Shown here in pieces: positions 35,736 through 44,013 of a stretch of 64,000 nt of DNA. Origin of the DNA: Chryseobacterium salipaludis (GTDB taxonomy: Bacteria; Bacteroidota; Bacteroidia; Flavobacteriales; Weeksellaceae). The notes beneath the pieces are model-generated. The model was not told where the DNA came from, searched no databases, and saw only the letters and a program-made list of their open reading frames with translations. The translations under genes and the position numbers were made by a program. The first letter of the stretch is position 1; every line of letters begins with the position of its first letter. The stretch is from positions 186,001 through 250,000 of the forward strand of contig NZ_JALHKS010000002.1 of NCBI RefSeq assembly GCF_022968825.1, in the 5' to 3' direction.

Positions 35736-36518
35736 ATGACCAAATTTCGACTAATTCTATTTTTCAGCCTCACATGGTATTACATTTTCGGCCAATCCGG
35801 GATTTCAGTGACGCCGCCGCGCACCTATTTTACGTTAGGGGCCGGCGAAAGCGACATTAAAACGATTTCCGTTACCAATGTTTCTGCTTCAGCCCGGCTG
35901 GACCTGAGTGTTTCTTTTAATGACTGGAAGTACGATGATAACGGCAATAATGTAGTAAGCAATGCCAACACACTTGCTACGAGCAGTGCTGACTGGCTGC
36001 AGGTCTCGAAGCAAACATTCAGCCTGGATCCGGGAGAGTCGTACGATCTTCAGCTACGCATGTCAGTCCCCTCCACTCTTAACGCTGAGCCGGTGCACAC
36101 TGCCATGATGTATATTACGCAGACCAATCCTTCCGATGGCGTGAATGACCGCGGAGCTTCGATCAAGATAGCGGTAAGAACAGGCGTTAAAATATACCAG
36201 CGGCTTCCATCAGCACGCAATGCGAATATTGAGTTTTTGGACTACAAACGCGAAAGCAACAAACTACTGATGAAGCTGGAAAACACGGGTAATATCTGGG
36301 CAGAAGGAACGATAACTACTGATTTACTCAATACCGCTACCGGAAAGAAGATTAAGGCGGCCGATATTATATTTTACACGATGCCCGGTGACCGCCGGAA
36401 CCTGCAGCTGGAGTTACCTGCAGATTTGGAAAAAGGAAATTATGTAGCTACCAGCATTGTCGATTATGAATCTTCCGGGGCTGTGAAGATTGCAGAATTA
36501 GAGTTTGGTTATGATTAA
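35736..36518 (+). CDS. PapD-like periplasmic chaperone
   Basis: A 260-residue secreted protein: signal peptide (about 1-20, ending IFGQ), then two Ig-like beta domains. Seen: SVTPPRTYFTLGAGESDIKTISVTN near 24-48, the typical first strands of the pili-assembly chaperone fold, SADWLQVSKQTFSLDPGESYDLQLR near 87-111, and a second domain from about 165 (LPSARNANIEFLDYKRESNKLLMKLENTGN). The classical chaperone adds donor strands to subunits in the periplasm. The family assignment rests on fold-level similarity and on its place between a subunit and a barrel gene. A DUF916/Fn3-like surface protein is the alternative. Its stop overlaps the next start by eight bases. Confidence 0.72.
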   Translation: MTKFRLILFFSLTWYYIFGQSGISVTPPRTYFTLGAGESDIKTISVTNVSASARLDLSVSFNDWKYDDNGNNVVSNANTLATSSADWLQVSKQTFSLDPGESYDLQLRMSVPSTLNAEPVHTAMMYITQTNPSDGVNDRGASIKIAVRTGVKIYQRLPSARNANIEFLDYKRESNKLLMKLENTGNIWAEGTITTDLLNTATGKKIKAADIIFYTMPGDRRNLQLELPADLEKGNYVATSIVDYESSGAVKIAELEFGYD

Positions 36519-37503
36519 GAAGTCTATAAGCTTATTGCTGACACTGCTCTGCTGCTTCGCTTTAGCCCAAGTACGGATTAACGCTTTTGGGAATTGGATC
36601 CCGATCAGTCACCCCACCGGTGGCACTGCAACCGATCCCGGCATCTCTGTACAATTTCATTTGGATAGTCCTGACGAAATTGCGTGGTCACTCTCCAGCC
36701 GTATAACCAGCGCTATCACGAACGGAACAAAAGAATTTCCACCTCAAAAAATAAGTCTGAAAATAAAAAACATCACCATGAATAATCCTGGTGACCTGGC
36801 AAGCATCAGTGCCACCCAGCTTGGCGCGAGATCAGATGCACTGCTCCAGAATTTCAGTGAGCAATTTTTGATAGAGCGTTCTCCATATCGTCTTAAAACC
36901 CGATACTACGCACAGTTTACCATCGATTATGAATTGCGCATCGAGGGCGGGGGATATCTGAATGATTACAAATCATGGCAGAATTACCAGGTACCCCTCA
37001 CTTTTACCTTTTATAATCAAAATGGGAACATACTCTCATCTTCCAGCATAATAATGGCGATGCAAATTCATCCAGGAACCAATTACGGCCCGTCTACGCC
37101 CGAACCGGTATATGCCTTAAAAATAAATCCCGCTGCCACCATTGCACTGCTTGAATTTAACAGCAAAGAACAGTATGCCCAGGGCACTCACTCCCTGTAC
37201 AGAAAAGGCATTACTGTTTCCTCCAATACAGGTTTTGAAATACAGGTACGCGCACTGACCCCTGTACTCGAACACGAATCCGGCTTGCAGCAATTACCGC
37301 TGGGCACGGTCGGGATACAAATTAATGGAGGCCTTCGCTTGCCATTATCTGCGGAAGCACAGACCCTTTATTCGTCCGGCACTTCTGCACAAAATCAGGA
37401 TTTTGATTTGAAATACAGCACGAAGGCTGCAGATGAAAAAATTTTTAACGCGCGTCCGGGCAACTATTCTACTACCCTGACTTACACGCTGATTCCAAAG
37501 TAA
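36511..37503 (+). CDS. Two-domain tip/adhesin-like subunit
   Basis: A 330-residue secreted protein, start at 36511 (MIKKSISLLLTLLCCFALAQ, signal peptide), overlapping the chaperone gene by eight bases. Residues about 20-195 form one domain that I cannot identify. Residues about 200-330 resemble the two pilin-like proteins: YALKINPAATIALLEF, FNSKEQYAQGTHSLYRKG compared with EYRTKEDYKNGV, and a terminal TLTYTLIPK shared with TLTYTLTPQ at 41248-41274. A binding domain followed by a pilin domain is the design of tip adhesins such as FimH. That function is inference. No Cys pair is evident in the mature part. Confidence 0.65.
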   Translation: MIKKSISLLLTLLCCFALAQVRINAFGNWIPISHPTGGTATDPGISVQFHLDSPDEIAWSLSSRITSAITNGTKEFPPQKISLKIKNITMNNPGDLASISATQLGARSDALLQNFSEQFLIERSPYRLKTRYYAQFTIDYELRIEGGGYLNDYKSWQNYQVPLTFTFYNQNGNILSSSSIIMAMQIHPGTNYGPSTPEPVYALKINPAATIALLEFNSKEQYAQGTHSLYRKGITVSSNTGFEIQVRALTPVLEHESGLQQLPLGTVGIQINGGLRLPLSAEAQTLYSSGTSAQNQDFDLKYSTKAADEKIFNARPGNYSTTLTYTLIPK

Positions 37504-40283
37504 TGTTTCATATCCGGCACAGGCTTCCACACTTCTGCCTTGTCCTGCTCATTTTTACAGCTCACACAATAAATGCTCAGCTGACGGAAAGCTCTGTTCG
37601 TATCAGCGCTTCGTCAACTCTTGCTACAGAGAGCGGCTCCGTCAGCTCTTTACTTATAACTGTAGAAAACCACACGCAAAACGTATTCACCGGGACCGCT
37701 AGTATTATTGTTCCGGAAGGATTTTCTCTTGTATCCCATCAAAATGTTTCGGTTCAGTTGGAACCTGGTAAAAAGTACTTTTTTAATGCACGGATTTTAC
37801 CGCAAAAAGCCCGACCTGTCAGCAATCTATCCATCGAACTTTTTTTGCGAGATAAAAAAGGCCTGCTCGTCAGTAAACAATCTGTTACCATATCTGTAGC
37901 AGCGAAAAAACAATTATCTGTAACGCCTGTGCATCCGGAAATTTTTGTGCGGGCACCGGGAGATTCTATTACGTACGAAATAAAACTAATTAACGGAGGC
38001 AACGAAACTGAAAACATAATTCTCGTCAGTACTTTCCCAAAACTGCCTGGCTACACAAGCGAAGTTAAAAAAAATGTTTCTGTAGAGCCTTTCACGGAAA
38101 AAACCGTTTCATTTACCAGAACTGCTACCAGAGAACTACTGTCACTGGGCCAATTTAATATTAATACTGCAGCCTTAGACCCCAATGGTGAATTCAGAGG
38201 AAATGTGTTTGTTTCAGTTCACAATACCGACGGCTCGCGCCGTTATGCACCACCTGGTTACCAGCCTTTTTTGTATGGTATGCGGAGCCCCAATCACGTT
38301 TCCTTACACTATAATGACATTCTCAATCAGAATCCGGGTCTCATATTCACAGCTCACCATAAAATTCCTGTTTCTCAAGGAAACCTGGAAGGAAATTTAA
38401 ACTACACGCATTACAGGAGCGCATATTCTTCCGATATCTTAAATGACACCTGGCTGAGTTATACCAGGAATGGCTCAGGAATTTTACTTGGCAGCTTTTC
38501 CGAAGCCGATATTGATATGAGTTTCACCGGACAGGGGATTAAATTATTTCGTGAAAAATCCACCGGTTGGCAAGGTAGTATTGGCGTGGTACAGCGAGGA
38601 TACAATCTCCTTGATTTTAATAACCCTTTCTTCACAGGTTGGGCAGCCTTTGCCAAAGGCTCTCTGCTCGTTGATAATAAAATCCTCAAAAGCAGCCTGG
38701 CAGCAGACCAGGATTACACCGGTCAAAAGTTTTTGTGGAACAACAGCTATCAACTAAGATCTGGCTTTGACAATAATATGAACATAAGCGCAGGGGGCAG
38801 TTATATCATGAGCAGTGATCATAGCCGAAGTGCATACGGCGGGGCGCTGGGCTTCACAGCAAATGGTAAACTTGGCCGTACATACACCTACAGCAGCAAT
38901 AACTACTTCAGCAGCCCTTATTATGCAGGGTACCGACGCGGCTCCCTCGTGTTAGAAGAACGATTAAACCGGCAGTTTGGTGAAGTTACGGCATTTGCAG
39001 GATTCAGCTTGTACAGAAACCGTCCGCACGATCTTTCGCTTTTTAATCTGAGAAACGAAAGCACGACGCTGCGTGCCAGTATTGGCACTTCTTTCAAACT
39101 CAGTGATCAACTCTCGGCATCCGTTTCACCTTCTTTCAGCAGAGAAAGCTCAAATTATTACAATCAGGGAGAAACGGTAGGGATTACCGGCGCTTATATT
39201 ACCGAAAGTTTTAACTGGCGCAGCAGGTCTTATAAGCATGTGATTTCATTAACATTGGCAGAAGGCCTATTCAGCAGGTCAGGCGACGACACAACTTTAT
39301 ATTTTCAGAGTCAGCTAGGGTATAATTTTAAAAATTTCCATCTGAATGCCACTTGGCAGCACGGTAGTATGTTTATCAGCGATCTTCTGCTGGCTTATAA
39401 CCGAAAAGCGCCGGTAGAAAAAACAAGCTTTACAGCTTCTTACAGAAAAGACATTCTGAAAGACAGACTTTTCGTAGCCGCCAATGGCATATGGAACAAA
39501 GACTCCTTTTATGGAGATAATTACGCTGTTGCCCTACAGGCGGAATGGATGCCGGTGCGAAATCTCACCTGGACTGCCGGAGCCAACCTGAACTTCCATT
39601 CAAATAATAATTACACTTTTCGGCAAAACTACATTCAGACCGGAGTGCGCTATAATCTACCCACCGCTTCCCCCGATCATACGATTCAAAAAGGAAATTT
39701 GAATCTTTTCCTTTTCTATGATTACAACAGCAACGGTATATTTGATAAAGGAGATGAAATTGCACACGACCGGCAGGTTAAAATCAATAATGCAACGCTT
39801 ACCACTTTGTCAAACGGCACGATTAATTACCGCGGCGTACCTTACGGCTCCTATGCCCTTACTTTTCCGGGCCAGCGCTGGTACGCACCAGAGAGGCAAA
39901 TTCAGGTTGCAGTCAAAAAAACCGAGGCACAAATTCCACTTCAGCGCACCGGGCGGGCTAAAACACAATTCATTTTTGATCCCAACTATGACGCGCGGAT
40001 CAGTTTTGAAGTACAGGCAAACCTGGAGGGATTCGAATTGATTTTTGAACATGAGAGTGGTACGCGCTTTAAATACCGATCAGACAGCAATGGCTCCTTG
40101 AACGCTTTTCTGCCGGTAGGAATCTACCAGGTTTTATTAAATACAGAATCCCTGCCCGCCCACGTATATGTGAAAGATCATTTTAACAAAATCAGGATAA
40201 CAGCGGATCAACTTACGGAGCTGCCCACCGTAATTTTATATATTAAGGAAAAGAAAGTGGAAATAAAACGGTTTGGCAACTAA
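37503..40283 (+). CDS. Usher-like outer-membrane beta-barrel protein
   Basis: A 926-residue secreted protein that starts in the TAATG overlap with the preceding gene. Signal peptide about 1-25. Two Ig-like, NEW3-type domains follow (about 30-130 and 135-235, containing GKKYFFNARILP and GDSITYEIKLINGGNETENI). From about 250 to 725 the sequence is a run of alternating aromatic/polar strands (repeated short S/N/Y/G-rich strands), as in a large outer-membrane barrel. Then a Ca-loop-like domain (FYDYNSNGIFDKGDE near 740) and a final beta domain, ending KKVEIKRFGN. Barrel plus end domains behind a chaperone gene suggest an usher or secretion pore. No PapC/FimD motif is recognisable, so this is inference. 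Confidence 0.65.
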   Translation: MFHIRHRLPHFCLVLLIFTAHTINAQLTESSVRISASSTLATESGSVSSLLITVENHTQNVFTGTASIIVPEGFSLVSHQNVSVQLEPGKKYFFNARILPQKARPVSNLSIELFLRDKKGLLVSKQSVTISVAAKKQLSVTPVHPEIFVRAPGDSITYEIKLINGGNETENIILVSTFPKLPGYTSEVKKNVSVEPFTEKTVSFTRTATRELLSLGQFNINTAALDPNGEFRGNVFVSVHNTDGSRRYAPPGYQPFLYGMRSPNHVSLHYNDILNQNPGLIFTAHHKIPVSQGNLEGNLNYTHYRSAYSSDILNDTWLSYTRNGSGILLGSFSEADIDMSFTGQGIKLFREKSTGWQGSIGVVQRGYNLLDFNNPFFTGWAAFAKGSLLVDNKILKSSLAADQDYTGQKFLWNNSYQLRSGFDNNMNISAGGSYIMSSDHSRSAYGGALGFTANGKLGRTYTYSSNNYFSSPYYAGYRRGSLVLEERLNRQFGEVTAFAGFSLYRNRPHDLSLFNLRNESTTLRASIGTSFKLSDQLSASVSPSFSRESSNYYNQGETVGITGAYITESFNWRSRSYKHVISLTLAEGLFSRSGDDTTLYFQSQLGYNFKNFHLNATWQHGSMFISDLLLAYNRKAPVEKTSFTASYRKDILKDRLFVAANGIWNKDSFYGDNYAVALQAEWMPVRNLTWTAGANLNFHSNNNYTFRQNYIQTGVRYNLPTASPDHTIQKGNLNLFLFYDYNSNGIFDKGDEIAHDRQVKINNATLTTLSNGTINYRGVPYGSYALTFPGQRWYAPERQIQVAVKKTEAQIPLQRTGRAKTQFIFDPNYDARISFEVQANLEGFELIFEHESGTRFKYRSDSNGSLNAFLPVGIYQVLLNTESLPAHVYVKDHFNKIRITADQLTELPTVILYIKEKKVEIKRFGN

Positions 40284-40722
40284 CCACAAGCAGTAATTTG
40301 CAGTATTTAATCGTTTGTTTAAAATCCAATTTTTAGGCTCGAGAACCTGTCAATCTTCATGTGGCGACAAAGCGTATTCAATTTTGACAAAATGTGCTAT
40401 TTACTGGATTTAAGAGTTTTAAATCACCGCCCTCCAGTGCAGAAACCACCATTTAACCAGATAACCAAATGCCTTTTTATAAACCATAAACCATTATCTT
40501 TTTATTATTATTAATAAATGTTGCAACCTGTGTCCATTTATTCCTTTTATAATTTTTATTACTATATAATTGGAATATTAGCTTAATTTAAAATAACAAT
40601 TAAAGTATTGTTAATTTTAATAGGTGTTTTGTGTTTTTTAATAATTGTTTCCTGATTGCTTCTTTCTATCTTTGCCACGTCAAAAAACGGCATACACAAC
40701 AGACAAAAAATAAATACACGTA
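40284..40722. other. AT-rich leader region of the second subunit gene
   Basis: 439 bases without a gene. It is markedly AT-rich from about 40480. It contains an inverted repeat TAACAAT-N6-ATTGTTA (40594-40613) and the promoter at 40645-40674. No terminator with a clear hairpin is seen after the usher-like gene, so read-through into the subunit gene is possible. Confidence 0.6.
40645..40674 (+). promoter_or_regulatory. Promoter of the second subunit gene
   Basis: A -33 TTG (40645-40647) is followed after 19 bases by TATCTTTG (40667-40674), fitting the Bacteroidota TTG/TAnnTTTG pattern. The leader would be about 40 bases. Confidence 0.7.
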
Positions 40723-41277
40723 ATGAAAAAAATCAGCCTTTTATTTACCCTTGCTTTTTTAGCTTTTTCTGCTAGCCTATTTGGCCAAGTAACTCCTTCT
40801 ACCTTACAAGCGCCGTCCGTTAGTGACCAGGTCACCTTAAACGTTAAACTGAACGCAATTCAAACTTTGGTAGTTAAAAATAATCAGAAGAATATTACTT
40901 TAGAATATAAAACAAAAAAACATTATCAAGATGGTGTAAAATCCGAAAATAAGGATCACCTTACTGTGTACAGCACAGGTGGATTTCAGTTAATGGTAGA
41001 AAGTAGCAATTCAGAATTTAACGATTTGGGTGTACGCCTTATTGCTACCAAAGGAACGACAGATGGGCTAGAAAATTTTCGTGACAAAGACATTCTCGTA
41101 AGCACCCTTAATGATGCAGCCAAGAAAACGTTGTACACAGCGGCTTATGGAAAAAATGATTCATCAATTAATGTCACCTACGCCGGTAAAGGCAATAATG
41201 CGTATTTCACAAAGCTGGGAACAGAGCAGAGCAAAACTTTCACCACTACTTTAACTTATACACTTACCCCACAATAA
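40723..41277 (+). CDS. Secreted pilin-like subunit (probably major)
   Basis: A 184-residue secreted protein: signal peptide (MKKISLLFTLAFLAFSAS, then LFGQ), then a beta-rich domain with VTLNVKLNAIQTLVV near 40, LEYKTKKHYQDGV near 63, DHLTVYSTGGF near 80 and the terminal TLTYTLTPQ. It is a paralogue of the protein at 35157-35696. Its separate, well-formed promoter, AT-rich leader and strong terminator suggest high and separate expression, as expected of a main shaft subunit; that is inference. Codon and base use look more AT-rich than in the housekeeping genes around. Confidence 0.7.
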   Translation: MKKISLLFTLAFLAFSASLFGQVTPSTLQAPSVSDQVTLNVKLNAIQTLVVKNNQKNITLEYKTKKHYQDGVKSENKDHLTVYSTGGFQLMVESSNSEFNDLGVRLIATKGTTDGLENFRDKDILVSTLNDAAKKTLYTAAYGKNDSSINVTYAGKGNNAYFTKLGTEQSKTFTTTLTYTLTPQ

Positions 41278-41298
41278 TAGCATCTTATTATAACATTC

Positions 41299-41331
41299 AA
41301 AGCTGCCCTTTTCACAAGAGCAGCTTTTTAT
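41299..41331 (+). terminator. Terminator of the second subunit gene
   Basis: AAAGCTGC (41299-41306) pairs with GCAGCTTT (41320-41327), with an inner CTT/AAG extension, followed by a T-rich tail. It lies 21 bases after the stop codon. Confidence 0.8.
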
Positions 41332-41361
41332 TTTCACTGGAACGCTCCCCTCACAATTTCC

Positions 41362-41369
41362 TATCTTTG
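41362..41369 (+). promoter_or_regulatory. -7 promoter box of sufE
   Basis: TATCTTTG fits TAnnTTTG, 18 bases before the sufE ATG at 41388. Confidence 0.6.
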
Positions 41370-41387
41370 CACCAAAGAAACAGCGCA

Positions 41388-41807
41388 ATGACGATACAGG
41401 AAAAACAGCAGGAAATTGTGGAGGCTTTTGACTTTATGGATGACTGGGAGCAGAAATACGAATATATTATCGACCTCGGAAAAGAGCTGGAAGGTTTGCC
41501 CGAGGATAAGAAAACCGAGACCAACCTGATCAAAGGCTGCCAGTCCAAAGTATGGCTGGACGCAAGTTTCAATGACGGTAAACTCTATTTCAAGGCAGAT
41601 TCCGACGGTATTTTGCCGAAAGGAATTATTTCCCTGCTGGTCAGTATTTACAGCGGCCACACTACCCAGGAAATCCTGGATTCTGATTTTCAGTTTATCG
41701 AGCAAATTGGCTTGCAGGAATTCCTGTCGCCGTCGCGCGCCAACGGCTTGATGGCGATGACCAAACAACTGAAGTTTTACGCCGTCGCGTTCCAGCTGAA
41801 ATCGTGA
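41388..41807 (+). CDS. sufE: SufE-like sulfur acceptor protein
   Basis: A 139-residue protein that takes persulfide sulfur from the cysteine desulfurase SufS and stimulates iron-sulfur cluster assembly. The start at 41388 (MTIQEKQQEIVEAF) is chosen because the -7 box lies at 41362 and the family begins here. Seen: DWEQKYEYIIDLGKEL near 17, the active Cys in NLIKGCQSKVWL near 44 and FLSPSRANGL near 114. No other suf gene lies in the window. Its stop overlaps the GTG start of the next gene by four bases. Confidence 0.92.
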   Translation: MTIQEKQQEIVEAFDFMDDWEQKYEYIIDLGKELEGLPEDKKTETNLIKGCQSKVWLDASFNDGKLYFKADSDGILPKGIISLLVSIYSGHTTQEILDSDFQFIEQIGLQEFLSPSRANGLMAMTKQLKFYAVAFQLKS

Positions 41808-42772
41808 AGCGCATTCTCGCATACCGCTTTTCGGCGTTTGGCGATGTCGCCATGACGGTGCCGGTGTTCCGGGAGTTCCTGGAACAAAATCCCGACGCGG
41901 AAATCGTAATGGTTTCGCGCCGGAATTTTGCAGATTTATTTAATGGCATTCCGCGGCTGACCTTTAAAGGAATTGATTTTGAGGAATACAAAGGTTTCTG
42001 GGGCCTGCGCAAGCTCGGGCGCCTGCTCGTGAAAGAATTTCAGCCAGATTATATCGCGGACCTGCACGATGTGATCCGCGCCAAAACTTTGGATCTTTTT
42101 TTTCAGAAAAACGGCTTTCCGGTTTATAAAATTAATAAAGGCAAGAAGGACAAGGAAACGCTGACCAATATTTGCCACCTCGATAAGCAGCCACTCAAAC
42201 GTACTACCGAACGCTACGCCGATGTCTTCCGGGCCATGGGCTTTCCGCTGGTGTTATCGCACCAATTGCGCTCGCGACCGGGTAAAGAAGGAATCGGCGT
42301 GGCACCGTTTGCGCAGCACAAAGGCAAAATGCTGCCACTGGAAAAAACCTATGAACTCGTGCGGAGGCTGGCAGCGCAATATCCTATTTATCTTTTCGGT
42401 GGCGGCAAAGCAGAAACCGAGGTGTTGAACAGCTGGCAGCAGCAACTGCCGAATACCGAAAGCCTGGCCGGCAAACTCAGCCTGAAAGAAGAACTGGAAA
42501 AAATTGCGGGACTGGAACTCATGATTTCCATGGACTCAGCGAATATGCACCTGGCGAGTTTAATGGGTACCCGCTGTATCTCCGTCTGGGGTTCCACACA
42601 TCCTTTTGCCGGCTTCCTGGGCTACGGACAAAACGAGGAAGATGTGGTCCAGGTAAAAGACCTCAGCTGCCGGCCGTGCTCGGTTTTTGGCGACCGGCCG
42701 TGTTACCGCGGCGACTGGGCCTGCCTGGAAGAGCTGAACATTCAGCAGATCCTGGACAGGGTTTATATGTAA
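41804..42772 (+). CDS. Glycosyltransferase family 9 (heptosyltransferase-like)
   Basis: A 322-residue GT-B enzyme starting with GTG in the overlap with sufE. Seen: LAYRFSAFGDVAMTVPVF near 4 (the family's 'R..A.GD...' opening), a central linker, GVAPFAQHKGKMLPLE near 166, YLFGGGKAE near 196 and the donor-site segment ISMDSANMHLASLMGTRCISVWGSTHP near 244-270. A C-terminal Cys cluster (CRPCSVFGDRPCYRGDWAC) is typical. GT9 enzymes transfer heptose or related sugars to lipopolysaccharide core. The exact sugar and acceptor are unknown. The convergent manC-like gene downstream fits envelope glycan work. Confidence 0.9.
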   Translation: MKRILAYRFSAFGDVAMTVPVFREFLEQNPDAEIVMVSRRNFADLFNGIPRLTFKGIDFEEYKGFWGLRKLGRLLVKEFQPDYIADLHDVIRAKTLDLFFQKNGFPVYKINKGKKDKETLTNICHLDKQPLKRTTERYADVFRAMGFPLVLSHQLRSRPGKEGIGVAPFAQHKGKMLPLEKTYELVRRLAAQYPIYLFGGGKAETEVLNSWQQQLPNTESLAGKLSLKEELEKIAGLELMISMDSANMHLASLMGTRCISVWGSTHPFAGFLGYGQNEEDVVQVKDLSCRPCSVFGDRPCYRGDWACLEELNIQQILDRVYM

Positions 42773-42794
42773 AGTTTAAAAAAAATCCATCAGA

Positions 42795-42919
42795 ATCGCG
42801 GCTGCCTCCCTCAATAGCCGCGATGGAAATGGCATCCCCGCAGGAGCGCCTCAGCGCGACGAAGGGATATAATGGACAGCGCGACGCCGCTCGAAAGGAA
42901 GCACTCACCTTCCTGCTCC
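42795..42919. repeat. Intergenic hairpin element, copy A
   Basis: The gap between the converging GT9 and manC genes has a GC-rich stem ATCGCGGCT/AGCCGCGAT (42795-42803 with 42816-42824), then CCCTCAATAGCC, a GC-rich stretch, GGACAGCGCGAC (42874-42885) and CCTGCTCC at its end (42912-42919). The same landmarks in the same order occur at 58201-58327 (CCCTAATAGCCCCGATTGAA, AGTGAAAGCGGGAC and CCTGCTCC). Two diverged copies of one element is the simplest reading. Confidence 0.5.
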
Positions 42920-44001
42920 TATAAAAATTTATCGCCTTTCTTCAGGGTTTTCAAATCCTGCACGTAATCTTTGATAAGCTGGTCATTATCGCGCGGGCAA
43001 ATCAGCAAGGCTTTATCGGTATCCACGATGATGTAGTTCTTCAGCCCATCGATGACTGCGGCCTTATTTTTATTTTTAAGGTTGATGATGTTTCCTTTTG
43101 CGTTATACGTCAGCACATGGCGGGATTTGACGGCATTTTTGGAATCGTCTTTTGCCGCATTTTCGTACACGGAAGTCCAGGTGCCCAGATCGCTCCAGCC
43201 AATATCAGCGGGGATTACAAACACGTTCTGCGCTTTTTCCAGGATTCCGTTATCGATGGAAATTTTATTTACCTTAGGATAAATCAAATCAATGCACCCC
43301 TGTTCGCGCTCGCTATTATATTCGCAGGCAGCGAAATCCTGAGACATTTCGGGCAGATATTCCGCAAAGGCAGAAAGGATGGACTGCACGTTCCAGATAA
43401 AAATGCCGGCGTTCCAGAGGAAATCGCCACTTTCCAGAAAAGTCCGTGCAATTTCGAGGCTCGGTTTTTCGGTAAAGGTGATGACTTTATAATACTGCGA
43501 ATCGCCCTGATCCAGATACTGAATGTAGCCATAGCCGGTTTCGGGACGTGTCGGCTGAATCCCGAGCGTGACGAGATAGTCATTTTCCTGCACAAGGTTA
43601 AACGCCAGGGCAACCTTTTCCAGAAATAAATCTTCTTTCAGAATGAGATGGTCTGCCGGCAGCACGACGATATTTGCCTTGGGGTCGCGTGCGGCAATTT
43701 TCTGCGCCATATAGATGTTGCAGGCAGCCGTGTTCTTCATCATCGGTTCGCCCACAATGTTGTCCACCGAAAGATCCGGCAGTTGCTGCTGGGTAAGCGC
43801 GATATACTCGCGGTTGGTGATCACGTATATGTTTTCCGGCGGCACAATCCGGCTGATGCGGTCGTAAGTCTGCTGAATCATCGTGCTCCCGGTACCGAGA
43901 ATGTCCTGAAACTGCTTGGGATATTTCTGAGTGCTCATGGGCCAGAAACGGCTGCCGATGCCGCCCGCCATAATAATGCAGTAGTTATTGCTATGCGCCA
44001 T
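42919..44001 (-). CDS. manC: Mannose-1-phosphate guanylyltransferase
   Basis: A 360-residue nucleotidyltransferase that makes GDP-mannose from GTP and mannose-1-phosphate. The start at 44001 (MAHSNNYCIIMAGG) is chosen; an ATG two codons upstream is also possible. Seen: the signature MAGGIGSRFWPMSTQKYPKQF near 13-33, LPADHLI near 117, FTEKPSLE near 178, WNAGIFIWNV near 199 and DIGWSDLGTW near 269. There is no C-terminal phosphomannose isomerase domain, unlike E. coli ManC. It lies 12 bases downstream of the sprT-like gene on the same strand. Confidence 0.92.
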   Translation of the reverse strand: MAHSNNYCIIMAGGIGSRFWPMSTQKYPKQFQDILGTGSTMIQQTYDRISRIVPPENIYVITNREYIALTQQQLPDLSVDNIVGEPMMKNTAACNIYMAQKIAARDPKANIVVLPADHLILKEDLFLEKVALAFNLVQENDYLVTLGIQPTRPETGYGYIQYLDQGDSQYYKVITFTEKPSLEIARTFLESGDFLWNAGIFIWNVQSILSAFAEYLPEMSQDFAACEYNSEREQGCIDLIYPKVNKISIDNGILEKAQNVFVIPADIGWSDLGTWTSVYENAAKDDSKNAVKSRHVLTYNAKGNIINLKNKNKAAVIDGLKNYIIVDTDKALLICPRDNDQLIKDYVQDLKTLKKGDKFL

Positions 44002-44013
44002 AGTCAAAGTAAA

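Noticed and set aside
34159..41277. Possibility that the secreted locus is a gliding-motility or type IX secretion operon
   Set aside because: No GldK-N, SprA or Por-type protein and no C-terminal T9SS sorting signal is visible in these proteins; the chaperone-barrel-subunit order fits a fibre assembly locus better.
42676..42924. An 82-residue reading frame across the end of the GT9 gene and hairpin element A
   Set aside because: It is on the same strand as the GT9 gene in another frame and depends on the repeat element for its second half; it is not plausible as a gene.
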